14,785 bases of DNA from Acholeplasmatales bacterium (lineage in GTDB: Bacteria > Bacillota_I > Bacilli_A > Acholeplasmatales > Anaeroplasmataceae), in contig JAILPD010000130.1 of the NCBI GenBank assembly GCA_024690445.1, forward strand, positions 1-14,785, written 5' to 3'. Of this stretch, positions 1 through 7,353 are shown piece after piece. How positions within the stretch are numbered: the first letter of the stretch is position 1; every line of letters begins with the position of its first letter. The notes beneath the pieces were generated by a model. That model saw nothing but the letters and a program-made list of their open reading frames with translations. It had not been told where the DNA came from and did not search any database. A program made the translations under genes and the position numbers.

Positions 1-785
1 TATGGTTCTAACAAGTAAATAATGTCTGTTTTTTCAAGAACAGATACCCAATTTCTAATTGTTTCAAGTGAAACGCCAATATCCTTAGAAATACTACTAT
101 AATCAAGCATATTACCAGTTCTTGCAGCAACAGATACCATAAATCTATAAAATAAATTATGGTCTTTTATTTTTGTTATATCATAAACATCTCGTTCTAT
201 ATATGTACTAACATATGAAGAATAATACTCTTCCCAATCTCTTGGATTATCTTCATAAAGTTCAGGATATCCTCCTCTATGAATTATTTTCCATAAATTA
301 TCATATTTCTTTATATTTTTCTCACGTTCACTTAAATATTCTAAAGTTGGAATAAATGGTTTATTAAAGGAAATGTTATTTATTTCTCTTAATGATAATG
401 TTCCCAACTCCAAAATTGATACCATTCCAGCAAGTGATTCAGATAAGCCTTTCATAAGTTCCCATTTTTGCGAACTAGAAAATAAATAATTGCCTCTTGT
501 TGAAACATCATCAAGTATTGTTTTGGCTGCCTCAATTAATTCAGGAACCTTTTGAACCTCATCAATAAATAATGGTCTCTCAAAATTTTCTAAGAAACCT
601 TGAGGATCTTCTTTAGCATTATTATATAAAACAACGTTTTTTAAATTAATTCTTCTTATATCAGAATATATATGCTTTGTCATAGTTGTTTTGCCAACCT
701 GTCTCGCACCGGTTATTGCAACAGACTTAGCTGTTTCAAATCTATTTTTCAATACTTCCTCAATCGCTCTATTGATATATGTCAT
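1..785 (-). CDS. AAA family ATPase with DUF4143 domain, 3' end cut by window edge
   Basis: I translated this from the minus strand; it stays open for all 261 codons to the window edge. The N-terminal half is an AAA_14 type P-loop domain: Walker A GARQVGKTT near residues 26-34, Walker B PLFIDEVQKVPEL near residues 70-82, and SESLAGMVSILELG, which follows sensor 1 in this family. The second half (RGGYPELYEDNPRDWEEYY, then STYIERDVYDI) is typical of the DUF4143 region, followed by a winged-helix-like stretch (SKDIGVSLETIRNWVSVLE). Family members usually have about 380-420 residues, so roughly the last third is missing. Their substrates are mostly unknown; many lie in accessory DNA. The start ATG at 785 has a good ribosome site (GAGGTGA) and a consensus promoter upstream. 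It lies downstream of the tmRNA gene, a common integration site, and uses GCG, CAG and GGC codons more freely than the neighbours, so later acquisition is possible but unproven. Confidence 0.9.
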   Translation of the reverse strand, partial: MTYINRAIEEVLKNRFETAKSVAITGARQVGKTTMTKHIYSDIRRINLKNVVLYNNAKEDPQGFLENFERPLFIDEVQKVPELIEAAKTILDDVSTRGNYLFSSSQKWELMKGLSESLAGMVSILELGTLSLREINNISFNKPFIPTLEYLSEREKNIKKYDNLWKIIHRGGYPELYEDNPRDWEEYYSSYVSTYIERDVYDITKIKDHNLFYRFMVSVAARTGNMLDYSSISKDIGVSLETIRNWVSVLEKTDIIYLLEP

Positions 786-819
786 ATTATCACCTCTGAC
801 TATTCTCAAGTACAATTTG

Positions 820-848
820 ATTATAGTCAACTATTGCAATTATGTCAA
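820..848 (-). promoter_or_regulatory. Consensus sigma-70 type promoter of the AAA ATPase gene, with palindrome over the -10
   Basis: On the minus strand there is TTGACA (843-848), a 17-nt spacer and TATAAT (820-825), a perfect match to the vegetative consensus about 35 nt upstream of the ATG. The 14-mer TTGACTATAATCAA covering the -10 box is palindromic in 12 of 14 positions. A repressor or autoregulator site there is possible; this is inference. Confidence 0.8.
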
Positions 849-949
849 CACTTAAAAGATAATCACAAATACTAGAATCGGATTCTAACGGTACGCCTTT
901 ACTGTCGCCAAACCAACCCCAAGGCAAATAATTTTTCAATATAATAAAC

Positions 950-979
950 AAAAAAGGCTTGATACTTTTGTATCAAACC
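950..979 (-). terminator. Intrinsic terminator of ssrA (tmRNA)
   Basis: Minus strand: a 10-bp stem GGTTTGATAC / GTATCAAGCC (one G-T pair) with an AAAA loop, followed directly by a run of six T. It begins 13 nt after the CCA end of the tmRNA. Confidence 0.9.
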
Positions 980-992
980 ATTGCTTCTTATA

Positions 993-1400
993 TGGTGGAG
1001 ATGAGGGGACTCGAACCCCTGTATGCAACCCAATTTCATATGCTTTCTACATGTTTAGTCTTTTCTTACATTTTCATTAGTACCAGGTGAAAAGACCTAC
1101 CAAACACTAACTACATTCTATTAGATTCGTCAATTCTTGTTAGAATAGCACAAGATTGATATATCCTACTGTAGTAATCTCATAGTCTAAATGCATAGGA
1201 AACAAATAGAGATGAGTCGCTTATATAATATTAGCAAGCGAAAGCATAGTTAGCTGCAGAGTTACCTCTAGCTGCTAAGAATGCATAATCATTGTTTTCT
1301 TCAGCGTTTATTTAAAAACCCCGACGTTTTTAAGGTGGCCGATAATCCCACCACATGCTTACACATGTCCTTAAATCACAGCGAATCCAAAGACATCCCC
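993..1400 (-). ncRNA. ssrA: Transfer-messenger RNA (tmRNA)
   Basis: tmRNA rescues ribosomes stalled on broken mRNA: charged with alanine, it enters the empty A site with SmpB and supplies a short reading frame encoding a degradation tag. The 5' end GGGGATG (1394-1400) pairs with CATCTCC just before the terminal ACCA (993-996) to form a 7-bp acceptor stem with one G-T pair. The T-arm (GGGGTTCGAGTCCCC) and the D-region motif GGATTCG are present, and CATGTAGAAAGC just before the T-arm side matches tmRNAs generally. Near the 5' side, TTAAAAAC pairs with GTTTTTAA as part of a pseudoknot-like element upstream of the tag. The 408-nt length is somewhat above average, partly because the tag frame is long. 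CCA is encoded. The gene lies directly after smpB, as in many Bacillota, has its own promoter and a terminator. Confidence 0.96.
1231..1305 (-). other. tmRNA tag-peptide reading frame (24 codons plus stop)
   Basis: The resume codon is taken as GCT at 1303-1305, preceded by TAAATAAAC. The frame reads AEENNDYAFLAA, continues with RGNSAANYAFAC and stops at TAA (1231-1233). The first half looks like a normal tag of the ENYALAA type but lacks a stop after LAA; the second half ends NYAFA plus a terminal cysteine. Mycoplasma tags are also long and often end in AFA, whereas most Bacillota tags have about 10-15 residues ending ALAA. GCAGCTA occurs twice in the DNA (at the AA of LAA and at the second AA), and YAF is repeated, suggesting extension by partial duplication. 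The resume codon follows the usual A-E/N-(D/E)-N pattern but is not proven. Confidence 0.8.
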
Positions 1401-1414
1401 ATATTTAATTTGTA

Positions 1415-1447
1415 ATTATAGTATAATACTATTTTGGCTTTTGGCAA
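1415..1447 (-). promoter_or_regulatory. Likely ssrA promoter
   Basis: Between smpB and ssrA, on the minus strand, lie TTGCCA (1442-1447), a 16-nt spacer and TATACT (1420-1425), followed by an overlapping TATAAT (1415-1420). The 5' end of mature tmRNA follows about 15-20 nt later, which leaves a short leader for RNase P to remove. The exact -10 choice is uncertain. Confidence 0.6.
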
Positions 1448-1454
1448 GTAAGTA

Positions 1455-1898
1455 TTAATAATCTTTACTTGCCTTAGCCATACTTCTTTCTTGGTCTCTC
1501 TTTTTAATAGTTTCTCTCTTATCAGTAAGCTTCTTACCTTTGGCAAGACAAACCTCAATTTTTACTAAAGAACCTTCAAAATAAGCTTTTGTAGCAACTA
1601 ATGTTAAGCCTTCAAGCTTAATCTTATTAGAAAGCTTAATACATTCATGCTTATGCATTAATAATTCTCTTGTTCTTAATTCATCATGATTAAAGATATT
1701 ACCATTATCATATTTAGCAATAAACATATTTAAAATATATGGTCTATTATTTTTCATGATGACATAAGCATCATTGATATTACATTTGCCAGCTCTAATA
1801 GATTTAATTTCGGTACCCTTTAATTTAATACCTGCTTCAAATTTATCTAATAGAAAATATTCAAATGAAGCTTTTTTATTCTGGCATATTATCTTCAT
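1455..1898 (-). CDS. smpB: SsrA-binding protein SmpB
   Basis: SmpB binds the tRNA-like end of tmRNA and guides it into the A site of stalled ribosomes; its C-terminal tail reads the empty mRNA channel. The 147-residue product has the family's signature stretches: NKKASFEYFLLDKFEAGI near the N-terminus, GTEIKSIR and the DAYV motif that follow it, NHDELRTRELL in the middle (family NHxPxRxRKLL), and LTDKRETIKKRD before the tail. The tail (QERSMAKASKDY) is short but normal in position. The ATG at 1898 has a strong ribosome site (AGGGAGGA) inside the end of rnr; the two genes overlap by 23 nt, so they are surely co-transcribed. The tmRNA gene follows 54 nt after the stop, making the pair a functional unit. 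Confidence 0.97.
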   Translation of the reverse strand: MKIICQNKKASFEYFLLDKFEAGIKLKGTEIKSIRAGKCNINDAYVIMKNNRPYILNMFIAKYDNGNIFNHDELRTRELLMHKHECIKLSNKIKLEGLTLVATKAYFEGSLVKIEVCLAKGKKLTDKRETIKKRDQERSMAKASKDY

Positions 1899-4185
1899 AA
1901 GTTCCTCCCTTAGATAAAACGAAATCTATTTTTCTATCTTCTTTAGATGCTCCAATACATTTTACATATATTTTATTACCTAAATAATATTTATGATTAT
2001 CAGTATATGCACAATTCTTCTTTTCATCATATTCAAAATATTCAGGACAATTCTTATATAGAATCAATCCTTCAATACCATTTTCAATTTCTACAAACAT
2101 ACCAAATGATGTAATAGAAACGATAGTACCAATATATTCTTTTCCGATATTAGATTCCATATACCATGCATATAACATATCATCTACTGCTCTTTCACAA
2201 TCAACAGATCTTCTTTCACTAGATGAATTCTTTACGGCTACTTCAGGAATAATTGATGAATAATATCCTAAATCCTTATCAAAATTATTTGAAGGATGTA
2301 AGAATAATTTTTTAATCATTCTATGAGTCATTAAATCAGGATAACGTCTAATAGGTGATGTAAAATGGCAATAATAATTCATCGCAAGACCATAGTGTCC
2401 TAGATTCATTGATGAATATTTTGCCTTCATCATACTTCTTAGCATCATATTGTTAATGATATATTTATTTTCATTATCAGATGCTTTTTCAATTATTTCT
2501 TGAACCTGCTTAGGGTGAATATCATTTTGAGTCAATTTAACATCTAAGCCCATTAATCTAACTTCAGAAATAGTCTTTCTTAATTTATCTTGATCAGGCT
2601 TTTCATGAATACGATAAACTATTGGTAAATTCATAATATTCATAGAATAAGCAATAGTTTCATTTGCGGCAAGCATGAAATCTTCTATTAGCTTTTCGGC
2701 ATCAAATCTTTCTCTTTTAATTATTTCCTTAGGACTTCCATCACTATTTAATCTAAATGAATATTCTACAGTATCAAATTCAATGCCACCCTTTTTATGT
2801 CTTAAATCTCTTAATACTAAAGAAAATTCAACCATTTTATTTAGCATTGGAACTATGTCTGAATATTCATTTAATAATTCCTCATCACCATTTAATATTT
2901 TGTTTACATTATTATATGTCATTCTATGATGAGAATTAATTACACCCTCACAAATTTCATAATTAACTAACTTACCCTTTTTAGTATATTCCATTAGGCA
3001 TGCTAATACTAATCTATCCTCATTAGGATTTAATGAACATATTCCATTTGATAATTCATGTGGTAACATTGGAATTACTCTATCAGCTAAATATAATGAT
3101 GTACCTCTCTTTAAGGCTTCAACATCTAATTTAGAGCCTTCCTTTACGTATTCACTAACATCGGCAATATAAACACCTAATGAATAGTTACCATTAGGTA
3201 ATTCTTCTAAATATACAGCATCATCAAAATCCTTAGAATCATCACCATCAATAGTTATGATATCAAGATTTCTAAAGTCTCTTCTACCCTTATATTGGTT
3301 TAGAGAGACTACCTGAGGAATAGCTTTTACCTCATTTGCAACATCTTCACTAAACTTTAAATTAAAACCAAATTCTAGGGCAATTTCTGCTATCTTAATA
3401 CCTGGGTCATCCTTATGACCTACAACATTAATATTACTACCAATAATCTTTCCATCATTTTTATATGTTAGCTCTGCAGTAACAATCATATTAGGTAAGA
3501 TGTTTGAAGGCTTATCTAATACCTCAACACTTACTAAAAAGCGTGGAATAGATGAATCAATATAATATCTAGTAATACCTGTCTTTTTAGAAACCTTTTC
3601 TTTTAATACACCAACAACAAATGTATGACCACGCTCAATTACCTTATCAATAATTGCAGTTTTATCATAATAATCTAGTGGCAATATTGATACATAATCT
3701 GAATCAAACACACTAGAATTAGATGTAGTGATATTATATGCCTTATCTGTACCTTCTACAAAAGCCTTAATCTTTCCACTATCAGATACAGAAATACGGG
3801 CTTCTTTTGGCATAGTAAAATATTCTCCATAATATTCATGGATATGTCTTATTTTACCTTCATTAACTAAGTCACCTAGCATATTTTTTAATTTAACCTT
3901 AGACATTCTAGTCTTATCAACTAATTGATAAATATTAGTATATCCTTCAGAAATTAATTTAACGATATCATCAACACTAATTTCTTCTTCTAAAGTAAAG
4001 GCAGTTCTTCCTTTATTAATCTTATATATGCCATTCTTTTTAGTTTTTCTTATTTTATTTTCTTTAATTAATTCATCAATTAAAGGAATTAATTCATCCT
4101 CACTTAGCTTAGTATATTCCATTAATAAGCTAAGATCCATTGGTGCTTCCTTAAGACCTTTAATTATTAAATTTTTGTTGTCCAT
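1876..4185 (-). CDS. rnr: Ribonuclease R
   Basis: A processive 3'-5' exoribonuclease of the RNB/RNase II family that degrades structured RNA and, with tmRNA-SmpB, removes the non-stop mRNA. The 769 residues match the usual length. Domains: winged-helix regions in about residues 5-120, cold-shock-like RNA-binding domains about 130-255, the RNB catalytic domain about 300-625, and an S1 domain about 682-757. The metal-binding motif IDGDDSKDFDDAV carries the expected aspartates D313, D319, D321 and D322, equivalent by motif to D272, D278, D280 and D281 of E. coli RNase R. HFTSPIRRYPDL (607-618) is the second family hallmark. Unlike E. coli RNase R it has no long lysine-rich tail after S1, as is common in Gram-positives. 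The ATG at 4185 follows AAGGGGGTG at good spacing. Transcripts from secG must pass a terminator to reach it; no convincing promoter of its own was seen. Confidence 0.97.
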   Translation of the reverse strand: MDNKNLIIKGLKEAPMDLSLLMEYTKLSEDELIPLIDELIKENKIRKTKKNGIYKINKGRTAFTLEEEISVDDIVKLISEGYTNIYQLVDKTRMSKVKLKNMLGDLVNEGKIRHIHEYYGEYFTMPKEARISVSDSGKIKAFVEGTDKAYNITTSNSSVFDSDYVSILPLDYYDKTAIIDKVIERGHTFVVGVLKEKVSKKTGITRYYIDSSIPRFLVSVEVLDKPSNILPNMIVTAELTYKNDGKIIGSNINVVGHKDDPGIKIAEIALEFGFNLKFSEDVANEVKAIPQVVSLNQYKGRRDFRNLDIITIDGDDSKDFDDAVYLEELPNGNYSLGVYIADVSEYVKEGSKLDVEALKRGTSLYLADRVIPMLPHELSNGICSLNPNEDRLVLACLMEYTKKGKLVNYEICEGVINSHHRMTYNNVNKILNGDEELLNEYSDIVPMLNKMVEFSLVLRDLRHKKGGIEFDTVEYSFRLNSDGSPKEIIKRERFDAEKLIEDFMLAANETIAYSMNIMNLPIVYRIHEKPDQDKLRKTISEVRLMGLDVKLTQNDIHPKQVQEIIEKASDNENKYIINNMMLRSMMKAKYSSMNLGHYGLAMNYYCHFTSPIRRYPDLMTHRMIKKLFLHPSNNFDKDLGYYSSIIPEVAVKNSSSERRSVDCERAVDDMLYAWYMESNIGKEYIGTIVSITSFGMFVEIENGIEGLILYKNCPEYFEYDEKKNCAYTDNHKYYLGNKIYVKCIGASKEDRKIDFVLSKGGTYEDNMPE

Positions 4186-4197
4186 GAAAACACCCCC

Positions 4198-4231
4198 TTA
4201 AAAAAGAAAAATGAGATTTTGCAATCTCATT
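4198..4231 (-). terminator. Intrinsic terminator between secG and rnr, overlapping the secG stop codon
   Basis: Minus strand: 9-bp stem AATGAGATT / AATCTCATT with a GCAA loop (hairpin 4210-4231) followed by TTTTCTTTTTT. The stem begins inside the secG stop codon (4230-4232), and the T-run ends close to the rnr ribosome site, so it may set the secG to rnr ratio by partial read-through. Confidence 0.85.
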
Positions 4232-4469
4232 ATCTAAAGCTTGTATGTACTAATACAGATGTGATAACTAAAGCTACAAAGATAATAGCTAAAACTGCTG
4301 TAGCTCTTTGCATGAATAATTCAACACCACGAACCTTTTGCTCCTTGAAAAGTTCTGACTTTGAACCATTGAATGCATCGTTAATATCATCCTTTGAATT
4401 TTGTAACATAACAACAATTATTAATAAAATTGCAAATATAGCAACGAATATATCAATTATGAACTTCAT
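4230..4469 (-). CDS. secG: Preprotein translocase subunit SecG
   Basis: Small membrane subunit of the SecYEG channel that assists SecA-driven export. The 79-residue product has the two expected transmembrane segments (about residues 4-23 and 56-76) joined by the conserved loop: LLIIVVMLQNSK, a NGSKSELF element (family GGSSELFG) and a basic stretch before helix two. An in-frame start at 4532 would give 100 residues, but I choose the ATG at 4469: a GGAGG ribosome site lies 8 nt upstream, the protein then has family length, and the promoter -10 box lies between the two starts, so the longer form could not come from that promoter. The gene precedes rnr, an arrangement seen across Bacillota. Confidence 0.95.
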   Translation of the reverse strand: MKFIIDIFVAIFAILLIIVVMLQNSKDDINDAFNGSKSELFKEQKVRGVELFMQRATAVLAIIFVALVITSVLVHTSFR

Positions 4470-4503
4470 ATATGAAACCTCCATTCCACACATAACCGAA
4501 ATA

Positions 4504-4532
4504 ATTATACATAAAACAGTAAGATAATTCAA
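4504..4532 (-). promoter_or_regulatory. Promoter of secG (and, by read-through, rnr-smpB)
   Basis: Minus strand: TTGAAT (4527-4532), 17-nt spacer, TATAAT (4504-4509), about 35 nt upstream of the secG ATG. The -35 overlaps the short inverted repeat AATTCACTTGAATT. The same ACTTGAAT -35 context occurs in the promoter at 10073-10101. Confidence 0.75.
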
Positions 4533-4547
4533 GTGAATTTTGAATTT

Positions 4548-5846
4548 CTATCTAATCACTTCATAGATTAGTTTTAGGTTATTTTTGTTTTGGCCAATTT
4601 TATATGAAGCCTTAACTTCTTCAATTACTTTAGATGTATCAGCTAAATCAGAATAAATGATTGCTAAGATATCTCCTACCTTAACCATATCACCAACCTT
4701 AACCTTTGATAATATACCTGTTGAATGATTTATTTTATCAGTAATTTTTTCTCTTCCTGCACCTAAATGTGAACTTGCAAGACCTAATCCCTTAGTATCT
4801 ATTTCTTCTATGTAGCCATCTCTTTTAGCCTTTACCTCTAGACGCTTTTCTGCAAGTCTAAATTTATTAGGATCATCAATATAGCTAATATCTCCACCTT
4901 GAGCTTTAACACATGCTTTAAAGCTTTCTAAGGCCTTACCATTTTTTAATTGTTCATAAGCTAATGTCTTTCCCATTTCTATACTTGAAGACATTTTAGC
5001 CTCATAAATAATTTCACCAGCTAAATCAACACATAATTCAGTAAAGTCTTTAGGACCTTTATCATTTAATGTATTTACTGCCTCAATTACCTCTAATGAA
5101 TTACCAATTGCCTCACCTAGTGGCTCATCCATATTTGTAATAGTGGCAAAGGCACCTCTATTTGCCTTTTTAGCGATTTTTATCATCAATGTGGCTAATT
5201 CCTTAGCATCATCAATATTATTCATAAATGCGCCATTACCAAGCTTTACATCAAGTGAAATAATATCTGTACTTACAGCTAGCTTCTTTGACATAATAGA
5301 TGCCGCTATTAATGGAATAGATTCTACTGTACCTGTAACATCTCTTAATGCATATAATTTTTTATCTGCAGGTACTAAATCCATTGATTGGCCAATTATT
5401 GATATATTAATATCATTAACCTGCTTAATAAATTTATCAAATGGAATACTAGTTTTATATCCAGGTATTGATTCAAGCTTATCTAATGTACCACCTGTAT
5501 GTCCTAAGCCTCTTCCGCTCATCTTAGCAAATTTAATTCCAAGAGATGCTAAAATTGGGCCAACAACCAATGTAGTTTTATCTCCAACTCCACCAGTTGA
5601 ATGCTTATCAACCTTAATACCTGTAATTTGACTTAAATCAATTGTATCGCCAGACTTTATCATTGAATCAGTAAGATTGAATAATTCATCATCAGTCATA
5701 CCTCTAAAATAGATTGCCATTAAAAGCGCTGATGCCTGATATTCTTCAATTGAACCGTCGACATAACCATTAATAAAATATTCAATTTCTTCTTTGGTTA
5801 ATTCATTGCCATTTCTTTTTTTAATGATTATATCAACTATATTCAT
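4548..5846 (-). CDS. pdp: Pyrimidine-nucleoside phosphorylase
   Basis: Catalyses reversible phosphorolysis of uridine, thymidine and deoxyuridine to base plus (deoxy)ribose 1-phosphate in nucleoside salvage. The 432-residue length is typical of the homodimeric thymidine/pyrimidine phosphorylase family. The N-terminal helical domain (about 1-65) is followed by the glycine-rich phosphate site KHSTGGVGDKT (81-91), the family signature SGRGLGHTGGTLDKLES (110-126), the substrate-binding LRDVTGTVES (167-176) and the S183/K187 region (SIMSKK), then DVKLGNGAFM (199-208). The C-terminal part from about residue 340 is the alpha/beta domain that closes on the active site. Broad-specificity Pdp rather than thymidine-only DeoA is the usual enzyme in Bacillota, but specificity cannot be settled by eye. 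The start at 5846 lies 2 nt after the pheA stop, with AGGTGA as ribosome site. It is the last gene of the pepV operon. Confidence 0.95.
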   Translation of the reverse strand: MNIVDIIIKKRNGNELTKEEIEYFINGYVDGSIEEYQASALLMAIYFRGMTDDELFNLTDSMIKSGDTIDLSQITGIKVDKHSTGGVGDKTTLVVGPILASLGIKFAKMSGRGLGHTGGTLDKLESIPGYKTSIPFDKFIKQVNDINISIIGQSMDLVPADKKLYALRDVTGTVESIPLIAASIMSKKLAVSTDIISLDVKLGNGAFMNNIDDAKELATLMIKIAKKANRGAFATITNMDEPLGEAIGNSLEVIEAVNTLNDKGPKDFTELCVDLAGEIIYEAKMSSSIEMGKTLAYEQLKNGKALESFKACVKAQGGDISYIDDPNKFRLAEKRLEVKAKRDGYIEEIDTKGLGLASSHLGAGREKITDKINHSTGILSKVKVGDMVKVGDILAIIYSDLADTSKVIEEVKASYKIGQNKNNLKLIYEVIR

Positions 5847-5848
5847 GC

Positions 5849-6670
5849 TTAAATCACCTCATATATGCCAAGTAATGTTACCTTAAACTGCTTTTCTTTT
5901 ACTAATTTTTGTAATAATTTATTAAAATTAGCAACATTTTTTCCTAAAGAACATTCAATATAGAAATTATAATTTCCCATACCTGTTTTATCAGGTCTTG
6001 ATAAAATAGACTTTAAATTAATTTTTTTATCATGGAATTTTTCCAAAATTTCAAATAGAATACCAGGTCTATCCTGAATAGATGTAATAACAACTGAAGC
6101 ATCTACATCATTTTTATATTCAATATCAAAATCATTTTTATTATCTAAGACAAAGAATCTTGTCTCATTATTCTTACTATCTGAAATATGCTTAATGATT
6201 AAAGGATATTCTTCATTTAATGCATGCATAGGAATAATAGCACCAAAGCCTTTTTTAGCCTCCCTAAATCTATCTAAACTTTCAATATTACTTTCTGTTT
6301 TAATAACATTAAAGCTATTAGCAGTAATAAAATCTAAGCATTGTCCATATGATTTAAATTGACAATATACTTCCTTTACATCATTAATGTCAGCTACATT
6401 AGCAACAAACGCAAAATCGATAGATAGCTTTAATTGCTTAGCTACATTTAATTTATTAGAAATCATTTTATCTAATGATTCTAGAATAAATCCATCTAAT
6501 GAATTTTCAAATGGAACTATCGCAATTGTATTATCATCAATTGCGTTAATAGCCTTTATTATTGAAGGATAATAAACAGTTTCATATTCTTCATTAATGC
6601 TATTTAAATATTTTTCTTTTGCTACATCACTATATGTTCCCTTAGGACCTAAAACTGCTACCTTTTTCAT
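5849..6670 (-). CDS. pheA: Prephenate dehydratase
   Basis: Converts prephenate to phenylpyruvate, the committed step of phenylalanine synthesis, in the cytosol. The 273 residues cover a catalytic domain (about 1-178) and an ACT regulatory domain (about 191-265). Visible motifs are GPKGTYSDVA near the N-terminus, PFENSLDGF (53-61) and the catalytic TRF motif at T170-R171-F172. The ACT part has DRPGILFEIL (200-209, the GALV-type motif) and SILSRP (221-226) where family members have ESRP, the phenylalanine-binding element; the glutamate is replaced by leucine, so feedback control may differ. It is a monofunctional enzyme without chorismate mutase. I prefer the ATG at 6670 over an in-frame one at 6685 because AGGGAG lies 6 nt upstream and the N-terminus (KKVAVLGPKGTYS) then fits the family. 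It overlaps the upstream gene by 29 nt. No other aromatic pathway genes are nearby. Confidence 0.94.
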   Translation of the reverse strand: MKKVAVLGPKGTYSDVAKEKYLNSINEEYETVYYPSIIKAINAIDDNTIAIVPFENSLDGFILESLDKMISNKLNVAKQLKLSIDFAFVANVADINDVKEVYCQFKSYGQCLDFITANSFNVIKTESNIESLDRFREAKKGFGAIIPMHALNEEYPLIIKHISDSKNNETRFFVLDNKNDFDIEYKNDVDASVVITSIQDRPGILFEILEKFHDKKINLKSILSRPDKTGMGNYNFYIECSLGKNVANFNKLLQKLVKEKQFKVTLLGIYEVI

Positions 6671-7352
6671 ATTTAACTCCCTCATAAATTGGTGTCATTA
6701 GATGATTATCTTTAGAAAAATAATAAACACTTCTTTTTCTATCATCCTTAAGACATGCAAATTTATTTTCATCAATAATAACTGCTGTATCCTCTTCAAT
6801 TCCAAATGAATCAAATGGATAATCTTTTATTTCATCATTATAAATAATCAAATCCTCATTTTGATAATGTGGGCAAATAGATATATTTAATATATCTAAG
6901 CACTTTACCATCTTATAATTATAGTTATGGTAATTATCAGAAAACATATCCTTATCTCCCATAGCTATTTTAGTATATAGCATTGCCCCAGCTGATGAAC
7001 CAGCATAAATCTTATCTGAATCTAAATATTTATATAATATTTTATCTAAATTATAACTCTTAAATATTTCTACTAAATCATCTGATACTCCACCACCAAC
7101 ATATAATATGTCAGCCTTATTTAATAGATTATCAAAATCATTAATATTATCCATGCTTAAATCTATAATTTCACATTCTAAGTTTTTCATTAAATTATGA
7201 AATTTTAAGCATGACTTTTCCATATCTTTAGTTGCATAGGGGCAATATAATACTATTGGATTTTTCTTATTTGTCATTTTAAGCATTTCATCTTCAATGT
7301 GATTCATTGTTGAATCTTTGCCTTTTCCTCCAATTAGTATAAAACGTACCAT
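6642..7352 (-). CDS. Peptidase S51 family protein (peptidase E-like)
   Basis: A 236-residue protein with the class-I glutamine amidotransferase-like fold of the S51 serine peptidases (aspartyl dipeptidase PepE and relatives). Seen directly: an N-terminal strand FILIGGKG, the family motif LYVGGGVSDDLV (83-94), the nucleophile elbow AGSSAGAM with Ser120 as likely catalytic serine, and ICPHYQNED with His162 as likely partner. GIEEDTAVII follows, as in the family. Other S51 members are cyanophycinases, which are longer, so a cytosolic peptidase is more likely; substrate preference (Asp-X for PepE) is not confirmed. It starts one nt after the trmB stop, uses AAGGTGA within the end of trmB as ribosome site, and overlaps pheA. 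With pepV in the same run it suggests intracellular peptide turnover. Confidence 0.87.
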   Translation of the reverse strand: MVRFILIGGKGKDSTMNHIEDEMLKMTNKKNPIVLYCPYATKDMEKSCLKFHNLMKNLECEIIDLSMDNINDFDNLLNKADILYVGGGVSDDLVEIFKSYNLDKILYKYLDSDKIYAGSSAGAMLYTKIAMGDKDMFSDNYHNYNYKMVKCLDILNISICPHYQNEDLIIYNDEIKDYPFDSFGIEEDTAVIIDENKFACLKDDRKRSVYYFSKDNHLMTPIYEGVKYEKGSSFRS

Positions 7353-7353
7353 C

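Noticed and set aside
672..875. 67-codon open frame on the plus strand opposite the ATPase start
   Set aside because: Antisense to the Walker A region of the ATPase and across its promoter; no ribosome site.
1376..1558. 60-codon open frame on the minus strand over smpB and the tmRNA 5' end
   Set aside because: It runs in another frame of smpB and into the mature tmRNA; no ribosome site or family features.
4518..4547. Inverted repeat AATTCACTTGAATT after pdp as a possible pdp terminator
   Set aside because: The loop is only two bases, the stem is A/T-rich and no T-run follows; it overlaps the secG -35 box.
5143..5631. 162-codon open frame on the plus strand inside pdp
   Set aside because: Antisense shadow of a well-conserved enzyme; its composition follows the complementary codons and no start signals are seen.
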